Numbered from the stretch's first letter, positions 26,888 through 37,138 are shown. The stretch is DNA of 64,000 bases from Prinia subflava (GCF_021018805.1 NW_026960612.1:1178001-1242000); one strand, 5' to 3'. The notes: generated from the letters alone by a model not told the origin. Program-made: numbers and translations.

Positions 26888-26906
26888 TGGCGCCCAATGT
26901 GGGGGC
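26888..26906 (+). other. primer-binding site of element C (lysine-tRNA type)
   Basis: TGGCGCCCAATGTGGGGGC closely resembles the tRNA-Lys(1,2) primer site used by MMTV-like and ERVK elements (TGGCGCCCAACGTGGGG), with one substitution. It lies 4 bp after the LTR end. Confidence 0.85.
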
Positions 26907-27167
26907 CTGAGAAGCTTGACGGACCCTGCGGTGAGGACTGGCAAGCTGCAGCTTGAAGCTCTGGGCTTGCGAAGATTGTCCTTGGACGTCACGCTACCAC
27001 CAGTCGCAGCAGCTCCAATAATCGGGGTGCGCTCCTGGTGGACGAGGAAGGTAGCCTCTCCAATCACTCGGGGGAGGTCTTTCTCAGATGGAGAATTCCA
27101 GGATCAAGCATTGCACCCAAGCCGGAGAGTGGTGAGTACCCTCCGTTTCCTCTCTGAGGATGGAGAG

Positions 27168-27188
27168 GTGTGTGTGTGTGTGTGTGTG
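27168..27188 (+). repeat. (TG)n microsatellite in the element C leader
   Basis: About ten GT/TG dinucleotides in the untranslated leader between PBS and gag. Confidence 0.9.
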
Positions 27189-27562
27189 ATTGAGTTTCTC
27201 TCCCTCCGTGGGCGACCTGCGAGGTGTGTCACCCGGGTCGTCAGGCTGCACAGCCCCAGGGGTGTGGGTGTTGGCCCCTCTCCCTGGTTTTGACTCTCCA
27301 GCAGCTTTAGTTCTTTTAGTGAGTTTTCAATAGATTTAATTTGCACATGTGCATGGCTGTCAGCCCCAACAGGACTTAGAACGGCTTGCTGTCAGCCAGC
27401 TTGAGTTATTCGCAGCGCCCCAGCTGGATTTTATATGGTTGTTGAGAGTACATGGGTTTTGAGTGCTGGTTTTTGAAGCACGCTGTGGTGTCTGATTTCA
27501 GTTGCTACCTTTGTTAAATCTTGGTCCTGTGAGTGAGCTGTAAATATAACATCGAGAGCAGA

Positions 27563-27985
27563 ATGGGTGCGGGTCTCTACACAGCTCAGAAGGGGGTGTT
27601 TTATGTTTTAGTTGAAGTTTTAAACTTAGATAAAGTTAAATTCTCTAAGAGTTGTTTGAAGAGGTTGGTCCGATGGATTTTCCTACATTTCCCTCAAGTA
27701 TCCCCAGCACAAGTCCACAGTGCCCTGTTTTGGTGCACTGTGGAGAAGAAAAGTTTAGAATTGGCTAATGCAGGGGACAAAACAGTTCAAAATTACTCAT
27801 TCCTGGTCCTGCAGCTTAAGGCTGCCACACTAAAAAACAGGAAAATGGAGGAAAAGCCAGGTTTGGGAAAAACTTCCCCAGTTTCTCCTCGTCCCAGTCC
27901 CAACCCCTCTTTCCCGAGAAAAGGGATTCTAAAGGGAGTGACAGCCCAGAGGCCTGTCAGCTCAGGCTCCCCACAGGTCCCTTGA
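27563..27985 (+). pseudogene. gag: ERV gag matrix fragment of element C
   Basis: The frame starts with a Met-Gly-Ala-Gly N-terminus, which is suited to N-myristoylation of a retroviral matrix protein. It runs about 140 residues to a TGA. The segment RWIFLHFPQVSPAQVHSALFW resembles the betaretrovirus-like matrix helix region, and element B has the corresponding RWVSRMFPDTTPSSV segment in its own gag. The C-terminal third is Pro/Ser/Lys-rich, as in the linker after matrix. No capsid or nucleocapsid follows in frame, so this is a truncated gag. The upstream extension of the open frame (to 27533) has no ATG and is part of the leader. Confidence 0.78.
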
Positions 27986-28110
27986 TCCCCCCGCCTGAGC
28001 AGTCGAGGCCAAACTGCCTGGGATTCCTCGGAAAGCCCTGGCCAGGCAGTCCAAGGATCATGCCCTCCCCAGAGTTGAAAAACCTGAAGTTTGTTTTAAT
28101 TTTGCTGTGC

Positions 28111-28231
28111 CACAGTCATCTCAAAATGGCAGCGACTGCGTGGCACAGTCGTCGTCTCTAAATGGCGGCAACCACATGGCGCAGCCGTCGTCTCTAAATC
28201 GCGGTGACCACATGGCACGATCGTCGTCCTC
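28111..28231 (+). repeat. tandem ~36-bp repeats downstream of element C gag
   Basis: There are three to four head-to-tail units: 28111-28143 (33 bp), 28144-28179, 28180-28215 and a partial 28216-28231. Each resembles CAGTCGTCGTCTCTAAATGG followed by CGGCAACCACATGG. In one open frame they encode 12-residue units of the type AQSSSLNGGNHM. That frame differs from the matrix frame, so a frameshift separates them if both are gag. Confidence 0.85.
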
Positions 28232-28337
28232 TTTGTCCCTTTCTTCTTCCCACAATCCCTTCCGTCCCTCCAACCCCTTCCGGTCCCCAACTCCTCCCAC
28301 TTCCCCAAAGATCTCACCCACCCACCCTACAGAAGGA

Positions 28338-28869
28338 GGTCACAGAATTTACGAAAACAGTTTTGGGGGGTGCGGGGCTTGGGCAAAGCTGAAGACTGCT
28401 TTTTTGCTTGTCTGGTGGCTCTCCCGCGGAAACAGGCGGGCTTTGGTTCCTTCTTTCGCTGCTGCTATGGTCCAGGGCATTGGCTGCTCGGGCTCGGTGG
28501 TCCGCACGGTCTCCTTGTTTTGCAGGGCCACCCCCTGCCGCTCCCGGGCAGGTGGCCACGGGCGGCAGGCTGGGTGCACTCCGCGTGGCCTCTCTGAGTG
28601 CTGGGGCGTGAGCATGCAGCAGCAGGGCCAGGGCGGGCCGAGGGCCCGCCAGGCCAGGGCCGTGCTGGCTGGCAGTGGTGGGAGGGTGGCGTGGTGTCTC
28701 GCGGGGCCTCTGCGCCATGGTGGTGGGGCTGCCTGGGGCTGCGGCTGTGGCCTGGCACAGCTGCCCCGTGGTGCCGGAGACGGTGCTGAAGCAGTGTTCT
28801 GCGGGGTTCTGTGCTGTGACGGCGGGGCGGTGATGGTCCATTTTCAGCTCAGGGTTGTTGGTGCTCAAG
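28338..28869 (-). other. 5' leader region of element D with a Pro/Ala-rich open frame
   Basis: A GC-rich stretch between the D primer site and the inner element C. On the minus strand an open frame with an ATG at 28841 runs into element C and stops at 28314. It encodes a Pro/Ala/His-rich low-complexity sequence without a recognisable retroviral motif. The opposite strand also has an open frame (28107-28880), as is common in GC-rich DNA, so coding is doubtful. Confidence 0.4.
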
Positions 28870-28888
28870 CCCCACGTTGAGAGCGCCA
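28870..28888 (-). other. primer-binding site of element D
   Basis: On the minus strand TGGCGCTCTCAACGTGGGG lies two bases after the LTR end. It resembles the lysine-tRNA primer site with a two-base insertion. It fixes the minus orientation of element D. Confidence 0.78.
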
Positions 28889-28890
28889 GT

Positions 28891-29295
28891 TGTTGCTGTG
28901 GTGTTTGGGGGTCCCCGGGGGCCCCCTAAGCTGTATGTTTGTTGGTAGCAGCAGGCAGGCAAGGAGACTCCACATGGATTCTGAGGATGCTAGTTAGATG
29001 AGGATTTATTGGGGGTCCCACTCTGGGGAGCAGCATGATTTCTGGGGGAAAGGAGGGGGGGAAGGGGGAGGGAGGGGGAGAGAGGGACAGCCTTGGGAGC
29101 AAGGGACTGAGAGAGAGAGTGAGCTTCTGGTATCCCCCTCACAGCTTAACAGGGGGATTCAAAATGGGCGTGGAATAAGACTTGGGCCAATGGGATTTCA
29201 GATACATGATACTTCAGGGGAGGGTTACAGACTTGGCATAAACCATAGATTTTTGAGGGGTGAGATAGAGCATACCATTTAACAAAAATGCAACA
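28891..29295 (-). repeat. 5' LTR of element D
   Basis: 405 bp with termini TGTTGC and GCAACA, aligning to 24394-24767. It carries an extra G/A-rich tract at about 29049-29090. The AATAAAT signal on the minus strand is at about 29004-29010. Confidence 0.9.
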
Positions 29296-29301
29296 ATCAA
29301 T

Positions 29302-31846
29302 AGAATTGAGAATTTAAGAATATGGGAGAAAGAGATTGAAAAGGTACTATAAAGGGAAGCACCTTCTTACAGATTACTCATCAGATGATATGTAGCACCT
29401 TTAATTATCAACGTAATCAAACTTTTGGCCACAGTATGCACTCTGCTTGAAATAATCTTGATGTGCCATCAGAAGTGGTAGATCAATATGCCTTACAATC
29501 CATTTAAAAGTACCAGGAAGGAACACAACTTTCTCTTGCAAGCTGTAGCTATAATTGTTTTGCTTAATAAGTTAATATGAGTCCATGAGCAGCACTCTTC
29601 TTTTTAGGTTCTTAGCTTATTGTTCATCTGTACTTCAGATACTCTTTGATCTTGAAGGCTTACTTGGATGTCATTAAACATCTGAAAGTAACATCTTTCA
29701 CTTATGTCACTAGGCATACTACTTTAGGTATTTGTGGGGAAGAGAAGGAAATAACTAAGGTAGTTTTCTCTCAGTAAATGCATAATTCTAATAATGTTTC
29801 AACTGCGCATGATGTAAAATCTACCAAGTTTTGCTGATTGCTGCCTCAGTGACTGCTATATGTAACATAATGGTGAGAAGTGGGGTCTTGACTGAGTAGA
29901 TGAGTGTTAGATACATGCATTCCAAAACATAAGCAATTAGGTTCAGATTTTTTTCTGTACTGTCTCTAAAGTGTTCTGTCATATGCTTAACTTAGTAGAC
30001 AGAAGGAATAGAAGAGTGTGTGTTAAGAAAAAGACTTGTGAAAGCTAAAATATTATTCTGGTATAGTTTTGAGTAAGGCTGTTGCTTCTGTAGATGCCCT
30101 AAAAGGGTATTTTTAGTTGTAGGAAGCATCAGAGAAATTGTTACCTGGCTGATGGGTTAATCATGCCCTTTTCTTAGAGATGCGGGGATCACAATATGAT
30201 TGGTAAGAGGGAGAAAAAGTATCAAAAATCATCACTTGTTTTCTTGGGTGTTTATTGTTTGTGTGTATTGTGTGTGGATAGTTATCATACACTTGCTAAT
30301 CAGGAATTTAGAGAAGGTCAACCAATGCCAATGGATTTCAGAAACACTGCTGGGGGATAAATTTCAAAATTCTTCTTGGGCTATTTCAGTATTATTTGTA
30401 TGAATCTCGTATTGGGGATCTGAACTTCTACCTCCTCTCTTTTTCAGTGGTTGGAGCAGCATCCAGGAAATCAGTGAGATTTATGTGCTGACCATGTTAA
30501 GTGTCTTTTCTGTTTGGGTGAGATGAGGCTGGAGGGACCAAAACACAATCATTTGACTTTCCAGGTTCTTTTTTGTTTAGATTGTCCTCTAAGCAGATTG
30601 CATGTTCTTAAGCCAAGTCCTGTGGTGTATGGTTAGGGAGACTGGCAGCTCTAGCTGCTATCCCAGCAACTTAATTGTATGCAAAACATGGCAAACTGGC
30701 AGCCTGTGTTGCCGTGCAGAGACCTGAGGGGGTAGCGGTGATGAGCTTCTCTTGCAGGAACCATTAAAATAAGAGAGAATCACAATTTACTGGTAGATGG
30801 GGAGCAATTTGTACATGATAATACTGTTTTTGCCATAGGAGCTGAACAGAATAATAAAAATAGGTACATTATAGCTATGGTAAGTGGTTTCACAGAACTT
30901 TAAAGATGGGGAAATGGCCTTTTTTTTTTTACTAGAGAAATGTCTGTTTGCTGGAGATGGACTTCATTCTTTTTTCCTTGTAGAAAATCTTGTTATAAGA
31001 CATACCCACTTAGCTGGGTTTTTTTTAGCTTACAAAACCTTTATGAATTAGGAAATGCAGCCTGAAATAAATCCTGAGTAATAATGACTCTTTCTATTTG
31101 TTCCTGTTTAAAAACCATCTAAATAGATTTTTTTTTTAAGTAGCTAAAGGACAAATGCAGGTTCATTTGTCATCTGTTCTGTGTATGGTATACCATAACT
31201 AAGAATTGAATCCAGGGGTATATTTCTCAGTTATCTGAAATTTCAGACATTTAGTGGATATTACGGTGGCTATATAAACGCATTTTTGACTTGATGGAAT
31301 ACTCATTTAGATCAAATGAAATTTAATGGAGCTATCTATTGAGTAGATTTTCTAGATGAATCTAAATTAATTTATGCCCTACAAAATTGAATTCTCTAGT
31401 GCCCTTCTGTTTTTTGTCCTGTCACCTGAACTGACAAGATTTGTCTGATCTGTATGGACAACCCATATTAATATCTGCAGCAACCCTATGGTCAAAACCA
31501 GGATATTTTGCATGGAATATCTTTAAGCAGTAAAATTCAATGTTACTGCAAATATGGATTAGCCTTAATTCTGATAACTGATAAAGCAAGTGATCATTGA
31601 AGTCTGTGAATCTTGTCCTTTAAAAAAACCCGAGCCGAAGTTGGTACTAGTTCTTAAACTGATATGAGATTTGTCAAGTAGGATTTGGCTTGAATTATTT
31701 CACAGTAATTTGCCTTTTGACTGTATTTGTAAGTAGACTTGGATGGAATTCAAATATTTAAAAATGCCTATTCTGAGAATATTTTGTTCACTGTCACATC
31801 ACTTGTTATGAAGGTCCTCAATATCTGTTTTGGGGTCTTTTTGCAG
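29302..31846. other. SGMS2 first intron, distal part
   Basis: AT-rich intron with no recognised exon or repeat family. It ends in a pyrimidine-rich tract and TTTTTGCAG at 31846, the acceptor for the first coding exon. Confidence 0.55.
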
Positions 31847-32055
31847 ATGATTCAGCTGTAGAAAAAAGATTTGTCTTCAGAAATTCCTTTGAAAGCACAA
31901 TGGATGCATTTTAGAGTTCTACAGAAGTCATCTAAGAACAAGAACATTGGACTTTGAGGAATAACAGAGAGCTCAGAAATTGGTCACTAATAAAGCCTCT
32001 TTGGCCATACAGCTTGGAAATTAATACCATTGAGACAGCAAAGCTTGAGGAGCAT
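31847..32055 (+). promoter_or_regulatory. SGMS2: SGMS2 5' UTR segment with two mini-uORFs and the displaced start region
   Basis: The exon opens directly with an ATG (31847) that encodes Met-Ile-Gln-Leu before TAG (31859). A second ATG at 31900 encodes Met-Asp-Ala-Phe before TAG (31912). A TAA at 31933 closes the main frame upstream. From there the main frame is open, but it contains no ATG until 32056. The codon aligned with human Met1 is ATT at 32020-32022. Near-cognate TTG codons occur in frame at 31954 and 32014. The uORFs could lower translation of the main frame. Confidence 0.7.
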
Positions 32056-32474
32056 ATGGAGGGTCAGCCAAATGAGACTTCTAATGGCTACTCACGACCT
32101 ACTCTCTCAGTCAGTGAAGAGAACAAAAATGGCACTAGCAAACCAAAGGGCTTGTCAAATGGCTTGCGAAAAACAGCAAAGAAGTATCCCGATTATATCC
32201 AGATTGCTATGCCTGCTGAATCTAGGAACATATTTCCTTTGGAATGGTGGAAAACAGGCATTGCCTTTGTCTATGCTCTCTTCAACTTGATTTTAACAAC
32301 TGTCATGATCACTGTGGTCCATGAGAGAGTACCTCCAAAGGAGCTAAGCCCTCCCTTGCCTGACAAATTTTTTGATTACATTGATCGTGTGGAATGGGCT
32401 TTTTCTGTATCAGAAATAAATGGGATGATACTACTTGGATTATGGATATTCCAGTGGTTGTTTCTTAGATACAA
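32056..32474 (+). CDS. SGMS2: sphingomyelin synthase 2, coding exon 1
   Basis: SGMS2 transfers phosphocholine from phosphatidylcholine to ceramide, giving sphingomyelin and diacylglycerol, at the plasma membrane and Golgi. This exon encodes the cytosolic N-terminus and the first transmembrane segments. Recognisable sequence includes KKYPDYIQIAMP, FPLEWWKTGIAF (entering TM1) and the conserved D1 region VPPKELSPPLPDKFFDYIDR. It ends in TM2 with FQWLFLRY. The donor is AA before GTAAGT (32474/32475), leaving phase 2. I start at the first in-frame ATG (32056), giving a 353-residue protein from the five exons. The alignment to human SMS2 extends 12 codons upstream to an ATT at 32020, which would restore the usual 365 residues. 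The gene assignment is certain; the start is not. Confidence 0.9.
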
Positions 32475-33209
32475 GTAAGTTAGCAATATATATTTTTTAT
32501 TCTCTGCTGTATGTTTATATTGCTCATTTTGGGTAGAAGAAATTGTACAGTAAAATCCCTGACAATATTGTAGATTAGGGCTGGCAGGAAAATAACAAAG
32601 GGATGGCTTGTTTACAAAATGTTCTAGTGTCCATGCCAGATATGGAAATACATGTTTTCTGATTATTGAATAATGGCTTTGAATTCTGAATTTCGGACAC
32701 CTGTATTGTACTAGTCAAATTTATTTTGAGATTGGGCATTTCAAAGTGTGTTTACTGACCTGGGGATGTTTAAACTGAGGAAATCATGATGATGTAAGAA
32801 AATCTCATCGAAATTTGAGGGAGAACCCACTGTCCTCTCCAGCTAAATAGAAGTTTTCTCCTGTGTCTTCGTTTGCCTAAACTATATCTAAGTCAAGAAT
32901 GTGGTTATAGTATGAGACTAAAAAGAAAAGGTCACTGACTTGAGGAAAACTGCCTGACCGCACCTGTAAGTTCGACTGAGGCCATGTTAAATTGGTGGGA
33001 GCTTCACACTATAAGGAGCTAACAAGACTAAAAGCTGAAGAGAGATATTTTAATATTTGATTCAGAGAAGTGTATGGTGAAGAGCTGATGTGGAGCTGCG
33101 CTTTCATTCTAAGGATTTAGCTATCTAATGAAGCTGGAGCTCTGTAACTGTTGAATATCCTGCATGTAAACTTTGCACTCAATCTGTTTCCCCCTTTCCT
33201 TACTTTCAG
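32475..33209 (+). other. SGMS2 intron between coding exons 1 and 2
   Basis: 735 bp of AT-rich intron with GT and AG ends (GTAAGT, TTTCAG). No other feature is seen. Confidence 0.9.
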
Positions 33210-33327
33210 ATCAATAGTGGGACGCAGGTTCTTTTTTATAATAGGAACTTTGTATCTGTACCGCTGTATTACCATGTATGTTACCACCTTACCTGTGCCT
33301 GGAATGCATTTTCAGTGTGCGCCAAAG
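33210..33327 (+). CDS. SGMS2: sphingomyelin synthase 2, coding exon 2
   Basis: 118 bp. The acceptor TACTTTCAG is followed by a base that completes the Lys codon from exon 1. The exon encodes SIVGRRFFFIIGTLYLYRC and ITMYVTTLPVPGMHFQCAPK. This is the conserved D2 motif region and TM3, with Arg-Arg and Tyr-Leu-Tyr-Arg as in other SMS/LPP-superfamily proteins. It ends AAG before GTAAGA. Residues are about 152-191 in human numbering. Confidence 0.95.
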
Positions 33328-35046
33328 GTAAGAGTCTTTGCCTCTTGCTTCTTGCCTTAGTCTTTGCATCAGTCCTGATGGCTCCTTAGAACAAATAGTA
33401 GATAATGTTTCAGGTATTACTAAATAACACAAATTACTTTCAGCTGATGTCTTCAGAAACATAGGTAGTGATAAACCAAAACTTGTGTGGTAACAGAGAC
33501 TCAAGTTGTTGATGCAGTTGGGTGCTCCTTTTCAGAACATCTTAGGTTGAAATCATGCTTCTACTAAATCAAATCAACTTGCTTCTGAGGCTCACGCTAA
33601 TCACTTCTAATACTGTAGCAATATTTTTTCTTATATGGTAGGATACCCAAGGTCAGTACTGTAATTCATGGGCTGATATGCAAGCTTGTGTTGCTGTATC
33701 CCTTTAAAAACCCACACTGTTATGTGCTTTGCCTAGTTTGTCACACTATTTGGTCAAGAGCTATTGCAATACTCGTAGCCAACTGCCTATCTCTACTTCC
33801 AGCCTGAAAAATGTATTGAAATGTGACTTAAACTCAGCTGCGTAAATGAACTGATACATATAGAAACATGAATGTGGTAATAATTTTACAACAATATTTG
33901 AAAAACTTAAGGACACTGGAATTAAGTTGTGACATAAAAGAGTTGTTACTCCCACTTTAGGTTACTAATAAAAAGTTGCAGACTTAAAATTTCTTGGAAC
34001 AAATTCTATTGTGTTGGCTGTACTGAAAAACAAGTATTACCAGTTTAGTGGGGGGATAAATTTGTCACCTCTTGGATAACATTTCCAGTCTTGAGTTACA
34101 GCATCATGGCTGTTGTCTTCTACATTGAGACAATGTGAGGCTATAGTGGATGAATTACTTTTCTTATGAATCCATGTCTATTTGAAAATGCTTTATTTAA
34201 CTTCCACTATTGTACAGATTTAATGATTTTGTTCTAATAGCTTGGGGAATGACTATGTAGTGGACTGTGTATTGAGGAGTGAGAAGAGGTAATCAAAGGA
34301 AAATGCAAATGTCTCTGCTGAAAGTGCATTTTGCTAGCATTAAACCAGTATGAATTACTTGAACTCTGGAAAAACATTTGATGATAATTCTTCTGGATTT
34401 CTTTTGTCATATGAGAATATTTTTCTGATTATGGAAAACACAGTTATCCATTTTTCTTGGGTTTTTTTTCTAGAGTTAATTTAAAACAGCTAGATAAAAC
34501 TGTCTAGTATCTATGAGAAATCAAAAGCTGGTCCTAATACATGCTTTAAAAATGTACATCCTCCAAATATGTTTTAAGTCCTGACTGAGTTTGTAACTAA
34601 ATCTAAAATGAAGCAAGTTAGAGGTTTTTACTCAGTAAAAACACTGGTCAGCTCTGAACAGAGTAAAAGAATTGGTATGCAAGATTGTACCAGTTTTTAA
34701 TGGGTTTTATTCATTCTGTCAACTGCTTTTGTGAGAGACCTGACCTTATAAATTTTTAATGTTTACCTTTTCAGTATATTCTGCATCTCATTCTCATACA
34801 ACACATATTTTAAAATAGCCTGGGAAAGCAAAGACAGAATGCTAATGTTACCAAACTGATCTTTATCACCTGTCAACTTCAAAATGCATGCTTATTTGTT
34901 TAAGAGTATGTGAAAGAAACCCAAAGAAAATGAAAATAATTTGTCTATTTATCCCTGTCTCCCTGACTCTACATGTGTTTGGGCAAGAGGTTTGAGTCAC
35001 TAAAGGTGTATCTTAAAATTTATTTTATACTTTTCTGGTGTTCTAG
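33328..35046 (+). other. SGMS2 intron between coding exons 2 and 3
   Basis: 1.7 kb of AT-rich intron bounded by GTAAGA and TTCTAG. No repeat family or gene is recognised. Confidence 0.85.
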
Positions 35047-35200
35047 TTGAACGGAGACTCTCAGGCAAAGGTTCAGAGAATCCTGCGACTGATTTCTGGT
35101 GGTGGTCTATCCATAACTGGATCACACATCCTGTGTGGAGACTTCCTGTTTAGTGGACACACTGTAGTATTAACGCTGGTCTATTTGTTCATCAAAGAGT
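35047..35200 (+). CDS. SGMS2: sphingomyelin synthase 2, coding exon 3 (catalytic His229)
   Basis: 154 bp encoding residues 192 to the first base of codon 243. It carries the D3 catalytic motif CGDFLFSGHT, in which His229 (codon 35158-35160) is the nucleophile of the sphingomyelin-synthase His-His-Asp triad. Upstream is RILRLISGGGLSITGSHI and downstream TM4 with YLFIKE. The human TVTLTLTY segment reads TVVLTLVY here. The donor is GAG T before GTAAGT, phase 1. Confidence 0.96.
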
Positions 35201-35375
35201 GTAAGTGATTGTATTCTGATACACTTTCTTGTTCATATTTGTTGTACTGGGAAAACAAATGACAAAAGTACATGTAAAACTACTGTCCTCCAAAAGTTAC
35301 TCATCACTTGTACACAGACTGTATTTATAAGGGTTAGAAACACAAATTGAGTGGAAATGGAACTGTCGCTGTAGT

Positions 35376-36585
35376 AAAATCATAAAATGGCTAAGGTTGG
35401 AAGGGACCAGTGTAGGTTATCTAGCCCAACCTTTCTGCTCAAGCAGAGTTCTGTAGAGCACATTGTGCAGGATTGTGTCCAGACATTTCTTGAATGTTTC
35501 TAGTGAGGGAGACTTCACAGCCTCTCTGGGCAGTCTGTTCCAGTGCTTGGTCACCTGCATAGTAAAAATGTTCTTCTCACATTGAGGTAGAACTTCCTGT
35601 GCATCATTTCCTGCTTTTGATGCCTCTTGTCCTATTGCTTGGCACCAATGAGAAGGGCCTGGTTTTGTCCTCTTGACACCTTCCGTTCAGATATTTAGAC
35701 ACGTTGAAGTTTCCTCTCACACTTCTCCAGTCTAAGCAGGCCTATTTTCCTGTTGTTCCTCATAAGAGAGATGCTCCAGTTTCCTAATCATCATCATATC
35801 CCTCCACTGGACTTGTTCCACATCTGTCTTGTACTAGGGAGCCTGGAACTCCAGATGTGCCTCACCAGGCTGAGTAGAGGGTCAGGACTACCTCCATCAA
35901 CCTGCTGGCAATGATCTTGCTAATACACCCCAGGCTACTCTGCTGTTCTTGGCCATGAGCGCACTGCTCATGGACAGCTTGGCCACCAGGACCCCCAGAT
36001 ACTTCTCAGCAGAGCTGCTTTCCAGCAGGTTGACCCCCATGCTGTAGTGGTGCACCAGATTATTCCTTCCCGAGTGCAGGACCCTGAACTTGCCCTTGGT
36101 GAGTTTCAAAAGGTTCTGCTCTGCCCATCCCTTCAGTGTGTGTCATCTTCTGAAGGGCAGCACAGCACCACTCCTCTGAGCTTTGTATTCTCAGCAGACC
36201 TACTGAAGATGAACTCTATCACTTCATCTAAGTTGTTGATGAGTAAGTTAAACAATACTAGACTGTGCCACTGATTAAAAACCCACCAAGCCCTGCCATT
36301 CAGCCAGTTCTTAGTCCACCCTCACCAATTGTTCAGCCTTGCCTGTGAGGATATCATGGGAGACAGTGTCAGAAGTCTGAAGTTCACATAGACAATAGCC
36401 TGTTGTCTCCTGTTATCTATCCAGCCAGTTTTCCACTTTTTAAAGGCAATCAGGCTGATTAAGCATAACTTCCCTATGGTGAATCCATGCTAACTACTTC
36501 TGATCACCTTCTTGTCTTCCACATGCTTAGTGATGGTCTCAAGGATGAGCTTTTCCATCGCCTTCCTAGGGATTGTGGTAAGGCT
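35376..36585 (-). mobile_element. CR1 retrotransposon, 3' half
   Basis: Reads on the minus strand. The 3' end is at the left, with the usual GGTTGGAAGGGACC and ATCTAGCCCAACC blocks (35390-35435). The interior has the CR1 RT tail, including AEKYLGVLV and a KFRVLHSGRNNLVHHY segment around 35950-36110. Frames are broken and the 5' end is truncated. Confidence 0.92.
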
Positions 36586-36811
36586 GACTATAAGTGTTGT
36601 GGGCTTTAATTAAGGGCAATGTGACTAAACGTGTCACCTCTATCTTTATGTAAGTGTTTATTACTTGATTAAAACAATATAGCTTTTCAGCATTTGTTGA
36701 CAGGTTATTTAAATTTTGGATAAAACATGCTGTAGTAATTGTGCACACTAGCTCTGTGCAGGTCAGCTGCAGGTGGTTGTAGGGAATTTTGTGGCTTGAA
36801 AACAGCATCAT

Positions 36812-37138
36812 TGTATTGGCGATTGATGAGAGACGGGAAGACTGATTCGGTGATCAGAATTCGCTTTTACTCAGGTTTCCCAAAAGCTTATATACTATTT
36901 CAAACAGGTTAATGATTTCTACTACAATAATCAGGTTAAAAAATCACACAGAAAACTCATGCATTTTACAACAATTCTTTGCTTGCAGAAGTTGATTGAA
37001 TCTTCTCTCTTCCCGTAAGCAGGTGTAATTCCATCGCCTGTAATTTTCACAGTTCTGTTTGTTCCTGCCATGGCATCTTGGTTATCAAACTAGCTATGCT
37101 AATCAAGTCTGTTTGACTCTCTGTCTTGTGAATTCCTA
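36812..37138 (-). repeat. 3' LTR of element B
   Basis: About 327 bp, near-identical to 41487-41812. On the minus strand it starts TAGGAATTCACAAG (the other copy starts TGGGAATACACAAG) and ends CCAATACA. A purine-rich tract on the minus strand, complement of 37139-37153, adjoins it as the polypurine tract. Confidence 0.92.

Larger units (their letters stand above)
26304..28337 (+). mobile_element. element C: LTR-PBS-gag fragment nested in element D
   Basis: A plus-strand ERV piece. It has an LTR (26310-26883), a lysine-type PBS at 26888, a leader with a GTGAGT splice-donor candidate near 27132, a gag matrix frame from 27563 and a downstream tandem repeat. Its ends read TG at 26310 and CA at 28330-28331, and both sides carry GAAGGA (26304-26309, 28332-28337). 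This would be a 6-bp target duplication. However, no second LTR is seen at the right end, which a normal provirus would have. Either the duplication is fortuitous in purine-rich DNA, or the copy integrated in defective form. Confidence 0.65.
24388..29301 (-). mobile_element. element D: LTR retroelement without recognisable genes, hosting element C
   Basis: This is a complete insertion on the minus strand, bounded by a perfect 6-bp target duplication ATCAAT (24388-24393 and 29296-29301). It has two direct LTRs (24394-24767 and 28891-29295). Next to the right LTR is a lysine-tRNA-like primer site, and next to the left LTR is a polypurine tract (minus-strand complement of 24768-24784). About 2 kb of its interior is occupied by the plus-strand element C. 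The remaining ~2.1 kb of its own interior shows no gag, pol or env that I can recognise. It is therefore probably a non-autonomous element mobilised by another betaretrovirus-like ERV, or a deletion derivative. Confidence 0.88.

Noticed and set aside
28107..28880. 257-residue plus-strand open frame as a single gene
   Set aside because: It crosses the boundary between element C and the oppositely oriented leader of element D in GC-rich DNA; only the repeat-bearing first part could be gag-related.
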